64,000 nt of DNA from Pseudomonadota bacterium (GTDB taxonomy: Bacteria; Campylobacterota; Campylobacteria; Campylobacterales; Sulfurospirillaceae): contig JAGDMU010000013.1 of assembly GCA_017860615.1 (NCBI GenBank), positions 20,996 to 84,995 on the forward strand, given 5' to 3'. The position numbers were made by a program, and so were the translations under genes. This document shows, piece by piece, positions 28,896-38,898 of this stretch (position 1 is the stretch's first letter; the number at the start of each line of letters is the position of its first letter). Under the pieces are notes generated by a model that was given only the letters and a program-made list of their open reading frames with translations, ran no database searches and was not told the origin of the DNA.

Positions 28896-29393
28896 ATGAG
28901 CAATCAAAAAGAACCAATGACCGAATATGGTTACAAAAAATTAACACATGAATTAAGCGATTTGAAAAAAAGACAACGTCCTGAAACGGTTATTGAACTT
29001 GATATTGCGCGTAGTCATGGAGACTTGAAAGAAAATGCAGAATACCATGCTGCTAAAGAGCGTTTAGCGTTTATTGATGGGCGTATTGGAGAATTGAGCG
29101 ATATCGTTTCACGTGCACACGTTATTGACCCTAGCTCTTACGAGCACGATAAAGTACGTTTCGGTTCAACTATTATGCTTGAAAATTTAGAAACAAATGA
29201 AGAGGTGACCTATACCATTGTAGGAAGTACCGAGAGCAATCCTGATCGTGGGCTTATCTCCTACTACTCACCGTTGTCAAAACAGCTGATGGGACATGGA
29301 GAAGGCGAAGAAGTGACCATAAAACTTCCATCAGGTTCACAAGCGTATGAGATACTAGAAGTCGCATACCATGAGATCAATTTCGAGGGATAA
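28896..29393 (+). CDS. greA: Transcription elongation factor GreA
   Basis: Rescues backtracked RNA polymerase by stimulating transcript cleavage; 165 aa. The N-terminal coiled coil with the family block LDIARSHGDLKENAEYHAAKE (about 41-61, split here around the acidic tip) and the C-terminal FKBP-like domain (ISYYSPLSKQLMGHGEGE) are both complete. RBS AAGGAG. The 138-base upstream gap holds the hairpins described above. argC follows after 3 bases. Confidence 0.96.
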   Translation: MSNQKEPMTEYGYKKLTHELSDLKKRQRPETVIELDIARSHGDLKENAEYHAAKERLAFIDGRIGELSDIVSRAHVIDPSSYEHDKVRFGSTIMLENLETNEEVTYTIVGSTESNPDRGLISYYSPLSKQLMGHGEGEEVTIKLPSGSQAYEILEVAYHEINFEG

Positions 29394-29396
29394 ATC

Positions 29397-30410
29397 ATGT
29401 CAAAAATAGATGTAGCCATTATTGGCGCAAGCGGATATACAGGCTTAGAACTGATAAAAATTTTGATCAATCATCCGCATTTTAACATTACGTATATCGC
29501 AACCACAGAAGGTGGTGTAAAAGCAACAGAGCTTCATCCAAGTTTAGCGAGTGTGTTTGAACAAGATGTTTTAAAAGCCGATGCAAACGAAGTAGCAAAA
29601 TATGCCAAACTCGCTTTTTTAGCACTTCCTCACAAAGCAGCGATGGGTTTTACAAAAGAGCTTTTGGCTCTCAATGTCAAAGTCGTTGATCTCTCAGCGG
29701 ATTATCGTTTGGAACTTGAAGCATATGAAAAGCACTACTGTGAGCATGAAGATAAAGAAAATCTCAAAGAGGCTATTTATGGGCTTCCTGAGATTAACCG
29801 TAAAAAGATTCAAACAGCGCGTTTGATTGCAAATCCTGGATGTTACCCAACCGCTTCCATTTTAGGCATTTTGCCATTTTTGAGTTATCTCAATCATGAA
29901 GCGCCTATTTTTATCGATGCGAAAAGTGGTGTATCAGGGGCTGGTAAAAAACCAACTCAGACAGCGCATTTTGTGACCATCAATGAAAATATTTTTGCGT
30001 ACAATCCGCTGAAACACCGCCATGAGCCAGAAATCGCTGAAAAACTACGCCTTGTAAGTGGACACGCTTTTGAGGTCAATTTTGTGCCTCATTTACTCCC
30101 TGTCAGTCGTGGTATGTTAGTGAGTTCTTATTTGCAAACCAATGAAGTGATTGACGCCAAAGCCGTTCTTCAGTCTTTTTATAAAAACGAGCATTTTGTG
30201 CGTATCCGCGAAGTGCCTGTGGACATCAAGTCAACGGCTGGGACAAACTTTTGCGATATTTTTGTGAGCCAAAAAGGTAAGTCTATTTTTGTCTCATCAT
30301 CTATCGACAACCTGTTGCGTGGCGCATCTTCCCAAGCAGTGGTCAATGCCAACCTTATGTGTGGTTTTGAAGAAACCGCTGGAATTCCTGTTATTGCCTA
30401 TGTCCCCTAA
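29397..30410 (+). CDS. argC: N-acetyl-gamma-glutamyl-phosphate reductase
   Basis: NADPH-dependent third step of arginine synthesis, 337 aa. VAIIGASGYTGLELIKIL at the N-terminus binds the nucleotide. The catalytic Cys is in IANPGCYPTASILG near residue 148. HRHEPEI and FVPHLLPVSRGM follow. Only this arginine gene is present here. The 3' end overlaps the lpxH start by 11 bases. Confidence 0.96.
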   Translation: MSKIDVAIIGASGYTGLELIKILINHPHFNITYIATTEGGVKATELHPSLASVFEQDVLKADANEVAKYAKLAFLALPHKAAMGFTKELLALNVKVVDLSADYRLELEAYEKHYCEHEDKENLKEAIYGLPEINRKKIQTARLIANPGCYPTASILGILPFLSYLNHEAPIFIDAKSGVSGAGKKPTQTAHFVTINENIFAYNPLKHRHEPEIAEKLRLVSGHAFEVNFVPHLLPVSRGMLVSSYLQTNEVIDAKAVLQSFYKNEHFVRIREVPVDIKSTAGTNFCDIFVSQKGKSIFVSSSIDNLLRGASSQAVVNANLMCGFEETAGIPVIAYVP

Positions 30411-31134
30411 ACTGATTATCAAAGAGGGAGCCTTATTTATCGCTGATGCGCATGATAGCAGTGAGCGGGCTTTCTTCTTCGATTTTTTAGTTCATGTAAA
30501 CCAAAACCCTCCGCCTCAACTTTTCCTTATGGGCGATATGTTCGATCTTTTAGTTGGCAGTGTCCACTATGGAGTTCAAAAATACCAGTGTTACATTGAC
30601 CTAATTGAAGAGATTGGAAAAAAATGTGAAGTTTATTACTTCGAGGGCAATCACGACTTTAATCTCTCAAAACTTTTCAATCATATTGAGGTTATCGCCA
30701 TAGAAGAACAACCTTTACTCTGTCAACTTCCCAGTGGAAAAAGCTGTCTTTTGTTGCATGGTGACAAATATGGAAGCTTTGTACACCGTTGTTATACGAG
30801 TATTATCCGCAATACAAGTGTCCTCAAAGTATTGAATGGCTTAGATGTCCTACTGGATGGAGCTATTTCTAAAAAGATCCAAAATGATCAGTCTAAGAAA
30901 AGATTGTGTAAGCAAATAGAAAATTTTGCAACGCTAATGCAACACAAGCTACATTTTTACCCTAAAGTAGATGTTGTTGCAGAGGGGCATTACCATCAAA
31001 ACGTTGATTTTATGGTATCTGGAGTGCATTATATAAATTTTTCATCTTTTGCGTGCAATCAAAGCTATTTTAGTGTACAATCCTCACCAGAGACAGAATT
31101 TGCGCAAAAGCAACTAAGGGGCTGCAATGGCTAA
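30400..31134 (+). CDS. lpxH: UDP-2,3-diacylglucosamine diphosphatase-like metallophosphoesterase
   Basis: 244 aa calcineurin-like phosphoesterase. All metal motifs are visible: ADAHDS (D-x-H), MGDMFDLL (GD-x2-D), GNHD, LHGDKYG and GHYHQN. It probably converts UDP-diacylglucosamine to lipid X, the substrate of LpxB encoded 2.7 kb upstream. The real start is the ATG at 30400 within the argC end; the frame extends further upstream without meaning. It overlaps the cheV start by 8 bases. Confidence 0.85.
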   Translation: MSPKLIIKEGALFIADAHDSSERAFFFDFLVHVNQNPPPQLFLMGDMFDLLVGSVHYGVQKYQCYIDLIEEIGKKCEVYYFEGNHDFNLSKLFNHIEVIAIEEQPLLCQLPSGKSCLLLHGDKYGSFVHRCYTSIIRNTSVLKVLNGLDVLLDGAISKKIQNDQSKKRLCKQIENFATLMQHKLHFYPKVDVVAEGHYHQNVDFMVSGVHYINFSSFACNQSYFSVQSSPETEFAQKQLRGCNG

Positions 31135-32009
31135 AGAAAGTATTTTAAAAGTAGGCTCCAATGAGATGGAGCTGGTGGACTTCCGTAATCATCAAAATTC
31201 CTAATCTTACAGAACTTCCAGGTGTTCCTGATTACATCGAGGGAATTTTTGATCTTCGTGGTATCGTTATTCCTGTCGTTAATCTTGCGAAATGGATGAA
31301 CATCAAGGAACCCGATGATGGATCGATTAAACCTCGTATTATCATTACTGAGTTTAGCGATATTCTCATTGGTTTTGTAGTACACGAAGCAAAACGCATT
31401 CGTCGTATCAGCTGGAAAGATATTGAACCAGCATCGTTTGTCGCGGGTATGGGATCACTGGATAAAAGTCAAATTACGGGTGTAACGCGTATTGAAAATG
31501 ACGATGTTCTTTTGATCTTAGATCTTGAGAGTGTGGTTCAAGCCCTTGGCATTTATCAACCTAAAATGGATATTAACGATGATCAGATTCTCAAAGTAGA
31601 AGGTACTGCACTCATTTTAGATGACAGTATGACAGCGCGAAAACTTGTCAGCGATGCACTTAAAAAGATGGGAATGCGCGTGGTCGAGGCAAAAGACGGT
31701 ATGGAAGGGTTGCAAAGACTCAATGAACTTTATGCGACTTACAGTGATCGTTTAACCGATGAAGTCAAAATTATTATCAGCGATGTCGAGATGCCTCAAA
31801 TGGATGGATTTCACTTTGCAGCCAATGTAAAAGAGGATGTAAGGTTTAAAAATATTCCGATCGTTTTTAACTCTTCCATTAGCGATCATTTTAGTGAGAT
31901 CAGAGGCAAAGAGGCGGGCGGTGAAGCCTACTTAACGAAGTTTGATGCAGGAATTTTCTACAAAGAAGTTTCGAAAGTCATCAAATCACACGTGAAAACA
32001 GCACAATAG
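31127..32009 (+). pseudogene. cheV: Chemotaxis coupling protein CheV, internal deletion and frameshift
   Basis: CheV joins a CheW-like domain to a receiver domain. The ATG at 31127 (RBS AAGGGG) reads MAKESILKVGSNEMELVDFR, then hits TAA at 31202. The rest, from IIKIPNLTELPG to the C-terminal receiver (ILDDSMTARKL, IISDVEMPQMDGF, YLTKFD), is in the +1 frame from about 31187 to 32009. Intact relatives have roughly 23-25 residues between these parts, so about 70 bases are missing at 31184-31188, not just one base. Either an assembly fault or a true null allele. cheA follows 10 bases later. Confidence 0.85.
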
Positions 32010-32019
32010 GGGTAGAACG

Positions 32020-34345
32020 ATGGAAGATATTCAAGAAATTTTAGAAGATTTTTTGGTTGAAGCGTTCGAACTTATTGAACAACTTGATCAAAACTTAGTG
32101 GAGCTTTAACAGTATCTTTAGGGTAGCACATACGATTAAAGGATCATCATCCTTTTTAAACTTTGATGTTTTAACAGGCTTAACACACCATATGGAAGAT
32201 GTCTTAAATAAAGCACGCCATGGTGATTTAAAACTAACACCTGAAGTTATGGATGTTGTCTTGGAGTCAATTGATCTTATGAAAAGTTTGCTCCATGCCA
32301 TTAGAGACAATGGTAATGATACCTCTGTGGGTATAGATATTACCGATATTTGTCGTCGTTTAGACATCATTTCAAATGGTGAAACTGCAAAAAATATTGT
32401 AGTAGCCGAAGAAGTGGATGAATCACCCGTTCCTTCAGCTGAAGAAGATGACAATACGGATTATTCAAAACTCAGCGATAAAGAAGTGGAAGACGAAATT
32501 GAACGACTTTTGAAAATGCGTAAAGAAGAAGATCGAAAACGTAGAGAAAGCAGTGGTTCTGCAAAAGCAGCAGCTGTTCCTACGCCATCGTTTGAGAGCT
32601 TGAAAGATAACCATGATAATGATGGGGATAGTGACGATGAAGCACCAAAAGTTGTAGAACCCGTAACAAGACGTAGTGTTGGAGGCGATACTTCCAATAC
32701 AGCTCCTGCTAAAAAAGAGTCAGCAAGCACGATGGAACAAACCATTCGCGTTGAGGTTAAGAGACTTGACCACTTGATGAACCTTATTGGTGAGCTAGTT
32801 CTTGGTAAAAATAGATTGTTGAAAATCTACGATGACGTTGAAGAGCGTTATGAGGGCGAGAAATTCTTGGAAGAGCTTAACCAAGTGGTTTCATCCATTT
32901 CCCTTGTTACTACCGATCTTCAAATTGCGGTTATGAAAACCAGAATGCTCCCTATTGCGAAAGTCTTTAACAAATTCCCAAGAATGGTAAGAGATCTTTC
33001 TCGCGAACTTGGCAAGCAGATTGAACTTGAAATTTCAGGTGAAGAGACAGAGCTTGATAAGTCTATTGTTGAAGAGATTGGTGATCCTTTGGTTCACATT
33101 ATTCGTAACTCATGCGACCATGGTATTGAAGATGGTGCAACAAGACGCGCGAATGGTAAACCCGAAACAGGACTTATCCAGCTTAAAGCATACAATGAAG
33201 GCAATCATATTGTTATCGAGATTACCGATGATGGTAAAGGTCTTGATCCTGATTTACTTCGCACCAAAGCGATTGAAAAAGGGATGATTACGGAGCGTGA
33301 AGCGGATGCCATGAGTGATAAAGAGGCATTTGCCCTTATCTTTAGACCATCATTATCGACTGCAAAAGTGGTGACTAACGTTTCAGGTCGTGGTGTGGGA
33401 ATGGACGTTGTTAAAACCAATATCGAAAAACTCAATGGTATCATTGATGTGGATAGCGAAGTAGGTCATGGTACCGTCATTAAACTCAAAATTCCTCTAA
33501 CGTTAGCGATTATCCAAGCATTGTTAGTTGGAGCGCAAGAAGAGTACTACGCTATTCCATTGGCATCTGTTTTAGAAACCGTTCGCATACCTCTTGATGA
33601 GATTTATACGATTGAAGGCAAAAACGTTCTGAGACTTCGTGATGAAGTACTTTCACTCGTGCGTCTTTCAGACATCTTTGGTGTCAAACAGGTCTATGAA
33701 GGCGGTGAACATACCTATGTTGTTGTCATCGGCCTTGCAGAGTCTAAATTAGGTGTTGTGGTCGATACGCTGGTTGGACAAGAAGAGATTGTTATTAAAT
33801 CACTTGGTGATTACCTCCAAGGCATTGAAGGCATTGCAGGAGCGACCATCAGAGGTGATGGACGTGTAACGCTTATCGTTGATGTGGCTGCGCTTATGAA
33901 TCTTGCTAAAGGCATTACGGTTGACATTCGTGCGAGTGCAGAAGCGGTTGTAAAAACGAAAACAGTCCCAAGTGACTATATTGTTTTAGCGGTTGATGAT
34001 AGTGCGATGGATCGTAATATCATGAAAAAATCAATGGAACCTATTGGTGTGAAAGTACTCGAGGCAAGCAACGGCCAAGAAGCACTCAATATGCTTAAAT
34101 CTGCAGAATACAGCATTGATGCTGTGCTCATCGACATTGAGATGCCAAGAATGGACGGTTACACACTAGCGGGTGAGATTCGTAAATACTCTAAGTATAA
34201 AAATCTTCCATTGATTGCGGTAACGTCACGTACCTCTAAGTCAGATAGACTCAGAGGCGTTGAATCAGGCATGAGTGAATACATCACCAAACCATACTCT
34301 CCAGAATATCTTGAGAGCGTGGTTCGAAAAAATATAAAACTATAA
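32020..34345 (+). pseudogene. cheA: Chemotaxis histidine kinase CheA with C-terminal receiver, short deletion and frameshift
   Basis: The start at 32020 reads MEDIQEILEDFLVEAFELIE to VEL and stops at 32107-32109. Reading resumes in the +1 frame at 32108 with NSIFRVAHTIKGS, which contains the phospho-accepting His (codon 32129-32131) of the Hpt domain. All later domains are complete: dimerisation, HATPase (HIIRNSCDHGIED, VSGRGVGMDVV), CheW-like and a C-terminal receiver (LAVDDSAMDR, LIDIEMPRMDGY, YITKPY), the usual Campylobacterota fusion. About 10 residues (near 30 bases) seem to be missing at the junction. As written, no full-length CheA can be made unless translation restarts downstream, which would lose the His. 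Confidence 0.87.
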
Positions 34346-34358
34346 GTGGGGCAGAGCG

Positions 34359-34853
34359 ATGAACGATAAACTCAATCAAATTCTTCAAAAACAGCAACAA
34401 CAAGTTGACGAGCCACACAAAAAAGAGGATGATATTATTCAGCTTGTTGGATTTATTATAGGGCAAGAAGAGTACGCAGTGCCAATTCTTAGCATCCAAG
34501 AGATTATTAAACCAATTGAATACACAAGGGTTCCAAGCGTACCAGATTACATCTTGGGCGTCTTTAACCTAAGAGGAAGTGTTATTCCTTTGATTGATCT
34601 AAGACGTAAGTTTAAGATGGATCCTGTGAAAGTGACAGAAGATACACGCTACATTGTGATGAAAGGGAAAGATAATACTGCTGGTTTTGTAATTGATCGT
34701 CTTACAGAAGCCATTCGCATTAAAAGCAGTCGTATTGGACCGCCACCTGAAACAATTCATGCTGAAAAAGGGTTGGTGTATGGAATTGGTATGCGAGAAG
34801 AAAACATTTTGACTATTCTCAAAGTAGAGCAACTTTTAAAACGCGATTTCTAA
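34359..34853 (+). CDS. cheW: Chemotaxis adaptor CheW
   Basis: Links chemoreceptors to CheA; 164 aa. The CheW fold starts at about residue 25 (IIQLVGFIIGQEEYAVPILSIQEI) and includes VPSVPDYILGVFNLRGSVIPLIDLR near 63-87. The N-terminal 24 residues are Gln-rich and variable. It is intact, unlike cheV and cheA just upstream, and lies 13 bases after cheA. RBS GGGGCAGAG. Confidence 0.95.
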   Translation: MNDKLNQILQKQQQQVDEPHKKEDDIIQLVGFIIGQEEYAVPILSIQEIIKPIEYTRVPSVPDYILGVFNLRGSVIPLIDLRRKFKMDPVKVTEDTRYIVMKGKDNTAGFVIDRLTEAIRIKSSRIGPPPETIHAEKGLVYGIGMREENILTILKVEQLLKRDF

Positions 34854-34862
34854 ATACGCTTT

Positions 34863-34891
34863 AAGTGCCAAACTTTTTTGGTTTGGCACTT
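34863..34891. terminator. Bidirectional terminator between cheW and metF-like gene
   Basis: Perfect 11-base arms (AAGTGCCAAAC / GTTTGGCACTT) with a TTTTTTG loop, 10 bases after cheW and 15 bases before the end of the convergent gene. Confidence 0.8.
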
Positions 34892-34905
34892 GATATATCA
34901 ATACT

Positions 34906-35820
34906 CTAATACTTCAATAAATCTGCCACAAGCTCAAAGTTATTTGCACTCATCATATGAATTTTTGGATGTATTTTTTTTAGCTCTAAAAAGGCATTTA
35001 AAGAGAGTTCAAATCCTACTTTTTTCTCTTCTTCTTCACTGATTTTCTTAGCATGTGCAAGTTTATCCATCCAGAGAGCTGGGACATGAATACCTGGAAC
35101 ATGCGCGGCTAAAAATTGTGCTGTACGCAATTTTATAATAGGAAAAAATCCTAAAATAAGCTGTGTTTGACTCTGCTCTTTTCTGAGTTCTTTTTTAGCA
35201 TCTTTCAAGAGTTCCAAAAGCATAGTGGCATTTTCAACACTGTAAACGGGTTGAGTGATAATACCTACAGCACCATGCTCAATCTTCGTCGCCATCTTTT
35301 TCATGAGGTTTTTAGGAGTATTGGCATGTGCATTACAGACCGCAAAGGGATAAATAGGCTTAGGCTGCGTTTTAAACGGTTTTCCTGAGTAGTCAATGCC
35401 TGCATTAAAGCATTGGATAATATCTAAAAGAAGCGTACTGTTGCCTTCAAAAACACCTTTAACCGCAGGTTGGTCACTTGCACTCGCTGGATCTCCTGTA
35501 AGGCATAAAATCGTTCGCAAATCATACTCATTAGCACCTAAAAGATCTGACTGCAAAGCAACTTTATTGCGGTCTCTCATGCTCATGGTTGCAATAACAG
35601 GTTTATCAAATTTGGTTTGCAGTTTGAGTGCACCAAAAAGAGCATTGAATTTAAGACGAGCCAGTGGATTATCGGTTGTACTAAAGCCATCGACTTTAGC
35701 ATTAAGTCCAAGCGTAGCTATTTTTTCAATGAGAGGCTCAAATGTTGGTTCATGCATTGGCGTGGTTTCGAGTGTTAAAAAGGTATCATGCTTGAGTTTT
35801 TCGATAAAAGATTCGATCAT
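34906..35820 (-). CDS. Methylenetetrahydrofolate reductase family protein
   Basis: 304 aa TIM-barrel protein of the MTHFR family: LTLETTPMHEPTFEPLIEKI at the N-terminus, ILCLTGDP near 105, and HGAVGIITQPVYSVENA near 196 are the folate/FAD-type family marks. It would reduce methylene-THF to methyl-THF for methionine synthesis. It is more divergent than textbook MetF, so I leave the symbol empty. Single gene, divergent from serB. Confidence 0.78.
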   Translation of the reverse strand: MIESFIEKLKHDTFLTLETTPMHEPTFEPLIEKIATLGLNAKVDGFSTTDNPLARLKFNALFGALKLQTKFDKPVIATMSMRDRNKVALQSDLLGANEYDLRTILCLTGDPASASDQPAVKGVFEGNSTLLLDIIQCFNAGIDYSGKPFKTQPKPIYPFAVCNAHANTPKNLMKKMATKIEHGAVGIITQPVYSVENATMLLELLKDAKKELRKEQSQTQLILGFFPIIKLRTAQFLAAHVPGIHVPALWMDKLAHAKKISEEEEKKVGFELSLNAFLELKKIHPKIHMMSANNFELVADLLKY

Positions 35821-35947
35821 TTTTTTTCCATAGAGTGAACTTTCTCGTATTATAACTTAAACGCATAAAAATATGTTAGTTCCTTCTTACAGACATTAAG
35901 AGCTACAAAAGATTTAAAAGAGTTTTATTGCCTAAGCAAGATATTGC

Positions 35948-35953
35948 TATAAT
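35948..35953 (+). promoter_or_regulatory. -10 box of the serB promoter
   Basis: Extended -10 TTGCTATAATGAG, 32 bases before the serB ATG, in the divergent gap with the MTHFR gene. Confidence 0.65.
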
Positions 35954-35985
35954 GAGATTTTCAATAGCAATAAGGAGCGGCTTAA

Positions 35986-36606
35986 ATGAAGTTGTGTGTA
36001 TTTGATTTTGACTCAACACTCATGGATGGTGAAACAATCGATTTTTTAGCAAAAGAACATGGGGTTGAAAAAGAAGTTTCAATGATCACTGAAGCTGCTA
36101 TGCGTGGCGAGCTTGATTTTTTTGAGAGTTTGACAACACGTGTAGGACTTTTAAAAGGAATGAATGCCAGAAAGGCTGAAGAAATTTGCCACGAACTTCC
36201 TTTAATGAAAGGTGCGTACGAGGCGATTGCAGGGTTGAAAGCCAATGGATATACCGTTGTTGTTTTCAGCGGTGGTTTTCGTATTGCAACGACACCCGCT
36301 AAAGCGATTCTAGGGTTTGATGCTGACTTTGCCAATGTTCTACACGCTAGAGATGGTCACTTAAGTGGTCTTGTGGGTGGCGATATGATGTTTGGTTTTT
36401 CCAAAGGTGATATGCTAAGACGTGTACAAAATCTTCTCAATGTCAGTTATGACAATACGATTGCCGTAGGTGATGGCGCGAATGACATCTCTATGTTTGA
36501 GTGCGCCGCTAAAAAAGTAGCATTTTGTGCAAAACCAATTTTGAAAAATGCGGCCAATGTTGTGATCGATGAGAAAGATATGCGTAATCTTCTCCAATTT
36601 ATTTAA
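35986..36606 (+). CDS. serB: Phosphoserine phosphatase
   Basis: Last step of serine synthesis; HAD-superfamily hydrolase of 206 aa. Motif I DFDSTLMDGE (nucleophile Asp7, acid/base Asp9), motif II FSGGF near 85, Lys near 132 (FSKGDML) and motif III GDGANDISMF near 157. It lacks the N-terminal ACT domain of E. coli SerB. RBS AAGGAG. The transaldolase follows after 12 bases. Confidence 0.94.
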   Translation: MKLCVFDFDSTLMDGETIDFLAKEHGVEKEVSMITEAAMRGELDFFESLTTRVGLLKGMNARKAEEICHELPLMKGAYEAIAGLKANGYTVVVFSGGFRIATTPAKAILGFDADFANVLHARDGHLSGLVGGDMMFGFSKGDMLRRVQNLLNVSYDNTIAVGDGANDISMFECAAKKVAFCAKPILKNAANVVIDEKDMRNLLQFI

Positions 36607-36618
36607 AAGAGTGAACTG

Positions 36619-37617
36619 ATGTATAACAATGATTTAAAATTTTCATTATGGTGTGATTTTGTTGAACGTAGTTTTTTAGAAAGTGAGTTTGGTGAGTTAA
36701 TTAAGAACAATGTTGTCAATGCGGCAACCAGTAACCCATCCATTTTTAAGTCAGCATTTTTAGGTTCATCTGCTTATGCAGAAGATAAAGCAAAGCTTCA
36801 AGGCAAATCAGCCAAAGAGATTTATGAAGCACTTGCTATTGGAGATATTCAATTAGCGGCAAAAAAGCTTTTACCTTCCTATGAAAAAGGAGATGATGGT
36901 TTTATTAGCATTGAAGTTGATCCCTTTTTATGCGATGATGCTGAAGCGACTGTCGAAGAGGGAAAGCGATTGTTTAAAGCAATTGGCTATCCGAATGTCA
37001 TGATCAAAGTGCCTGCAACGGAAGAGGGTTTTATCGCCATGGAAGCACTTTTAAGTGAAGGCATTAATGTCAATGCAACATTGATTTTTTCGGATACACA
37101 GACGAAAGGATGTTTGGAAGCGTTTGCAAAAGCGAATGAAACGTTAATTCAAAAAGGATTTAAAAAGCTTCCTCAAGCGGTGATTAGTATTTTTGTAAGT
37201 CGATTTGATCGAAAGCTTGACGAACAGCTAAAAAAAGTTGATTTTGTGACTTCCCGCGTAGGCATTATGAATGCAATGCGCGCTTATGCATTAATTCAAA
37301 ATGCACATTTGTCGAATGTTAGAGCACTTTTTGCCAGTACTGGGGTTAAAGGTGATGAACTTAGTCCTGATTATTACATTAAAGAGCTTTTGCTCGAAAA
37401 TTCCATCAATACCGCACCATTAGGAACGATTAAAGCCTTTATCGCTTCTTCAAAAGAGTGTAAGCCTATTGAGCTGAGATTAGATTGGATTGAAAACTTT
37501 TTTTACTCACTCTCTGCTAATGGGGTTGATATGAAAGTGGTGTGTGATGAATTGATGGATGAAGGCTTGAGTGCTTTCAAAGAAGCTTTTGTTGAGATTT
37601 TAAACGAACTCAAATAG
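36619..37617 (+). CDS. tal: Transaldolase
   Basis: Non-oxidative pentose-phosphate enzyme exchanging a dihydroxyacetone unit; 332 aa. The family pattern shows in VVNAATSNPSIFKSAF near 33, the region of the Schiff-base Lys PNVMIKVPATEEGF near 123-136, and INVNATLIFS. This is the longer bacterial form also seen in Campylobacter. It sits between serB and pilT with 12-base gaps, so probably one operon. Confidence 0.95.
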   Translation: MYNNDLKFSLWCDFVERSFLESEFGELIKNNVVNAATSNPSIFKSAFLGSSAYAEDKAKLQGKSAKEIYEALAIGDIQLAAKKLLPSYEKGDDGFISIEVDPFLCDDAEATVEEGKRLFKAIGYPNVMIKVPATEEGFIAMEALLSEGINVNATLIFSDTQTKGCLEAFAKANETLIQKGFKKLPQAVISIFVSRFDRKLDEQLKKVDFVTSRVGIMNAMRAYALIQNAHLSNVRALFASTGVKGDELSPDYYIKELLLENSINTAPLGTIKAFIASSKECKPIELRLDWIENFFYSLSANGVDMKVVCDELMDEGLSAFKEAFVEILNELK

Positions 37618-37629
37618 CAAGGAAGTCTG

Positions 37630-38832
37630 ATGCAAAAAGAGACAGTCAATGTGAGCGAGCTTACTTTTGAGATGACAAAAAAGCTGAGGTTTTATCTCAG
37701 CAAACTTGTTGAACATAAAGGAAGTGATTTACATGTAAAAACGGGAACGACTATTCGAGGGCGTATTAACGGTGAAATTGTTTCATTTTCAAAAGAGGTA
37801 CTCTCCTATCCCGATGGTCTCACCCTTGCAAAAGAGCTTTTAAGAAGTCGATTCCCAGAACTTGTTGAAAAGAAAAATATTGACTTTACTTTCAAACTTA
37901 ATGACGAATATCGTTTCCGTGTGAATATGTTTTTTCAAGTCGATGGTGTTTCAGCGGTTTTTAGAACGATTCCAATGGTACTTCCAACGATTGAATCATT
38001 GCATTTACCTTCCATCATTAATTCACTGTGTGATCTTCCGCGTGGGCTTATCTTGGTCACAGGTCCAACAGGATGTGGTAAAACAACGACATTAGCTTCG
38101 ATGATTAATCGTATCAATAAAACGCAGAAAAAACATATTATCACCATTGAAGATCCTGTGGAATTCATCTATAAAGATGAGTCGTGTGTTGTCAATCAAC
38201 GTGCTATTGGTCAAGATGCTATCTCATTTTCGGATGCACTTCGAGCAGCACTTCGTGAAGACCCTGATGTTATTTTAGTGGGTGAGATGAGAGATCTTGA
38301 AACAATAGAAACTGCGATGCATGCAGCTGAAACAGGACACTTGGTTCTTTCAACACTCCATACAGTGGATGCCAAAGAGACGGTTGGACGTATTATTGGC
38401 ATGTTTCCTGGCAGTGAACAAAATCGTATTAAGATGTCTTTGGCTTCTGTTTTGCAAGGTGTTATTGCACAGCGTTTGGTTAAAACAGTGGATAATGGAC
38501 GTACAGCTGCCGTTGAGATTTTGGTTAAAAACGCACGTATTGAGGCGCTGATTTTAGAAGGTCGTGAGGGAGAAATTCCTGATGCGATTAAAGAGGGTAA
38601 AGATGTTTATAAAACCCAAACGTTTGATCAAGCACTTCTAGCACTCTATGCCGAAGGTAGGATTTCGCGTGAAGCTGCTATTCAGACTTCTACCAGTCGC
38701 AATGACATTACGATGGCACTCGATTTTTATGATGCGGATAAAAGTCAAAAAGAGACACGTAAAGAAGAGGCTCGTGTCAGTATCAAAGAGCTCAAAGAGA
38801 TCGATAAAGACATCCTTGGCTTAAAACAATAA
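37630..38832 (+). CDS. pilT: PilT/PilU-type retraction ATPase
   Basis: Secretion-superfamily ATPase that pulls back type IV pili; 400 aa. N-terminal domain with KGSDLHVKTGTTIRGRINGE; Walker A GPTGCGKTT near 143; Asp box TIEDPVEFI; Walker B-type LREDPDVILVGEMRD near 212; His box AAETGHLVLSTLHT. No pilus genes adjoin it, so partners lie elsewhere. C-terminal tail past 350 is charged. PilT and PilU cannot be told apart with certainty. Confidence 0.9.
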   Translation: MQKETVNVSELTFEMTKKLRFYLSKLVEHKGSDLHVKTGTTIRGRINGEIVSFSKEVLSYPDGLTLAKELLRSRFPELVEKKNIDFTFKLNDEYRFRVNMFFQVDGVSAVFRTIPMVLPTIESLHLPSIINSLCDLPRGLILVTGPTGCGKTTTLASMINRINKTQKKHIITIEDPVEFIYKDESCVVNQRAIGQDAISFSDALRAALREDPDVILVGEMRDLETIETAMHAAETGHLVLSTLHTVDAKETVGRIIGMFPGSEQNRIKMSLASVLQGVIAQRLVKTVDNGRTAAVEILVKNARIEALILEGREGEIPDAIKEGKDVYKTQTFDQALLALYAEGRISREAAIQTSTSRNDITMALDFYDADKSQKETRKEEARVSIKELKEIDKDILGLKQ

Positions 38833-38863
38833 ACGCTTTATGCAGCTTTTAGGTTCAATTTTG

Positions 38864-38869
38864 TACAAT
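38864..38869 (+). promoter_or_regulatory. -10 box of the rplY promoter
   Basis: TACAAT in TTTTGTACAATTATTCCC, 29 bases before the rplY ATG. Confidence 0.5.
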
Positions 38870-38898
38870 TATTCCCTTATTTTTTATAAAGGAAAACT

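Noticed and set aside
31161..32009. cheV read as a complete gene starting at 31161
   Set aside because: The first residues from there (MRWSWWTS) are the wrong frame of the true N-terminus, with no RBS; the proper start is 31127.
32192..34345. cheA starting at the ATG at 32192
   Set aside because: It would exclude the Hpt histidine at 32129-32131. The conserved frame runs upstream to 32108, so it is a broken gene, not a short one.
32020..34345. CheA with a C-terminal receiver as novel
   Set aside because: This fusion is standard in Campylobacterota.
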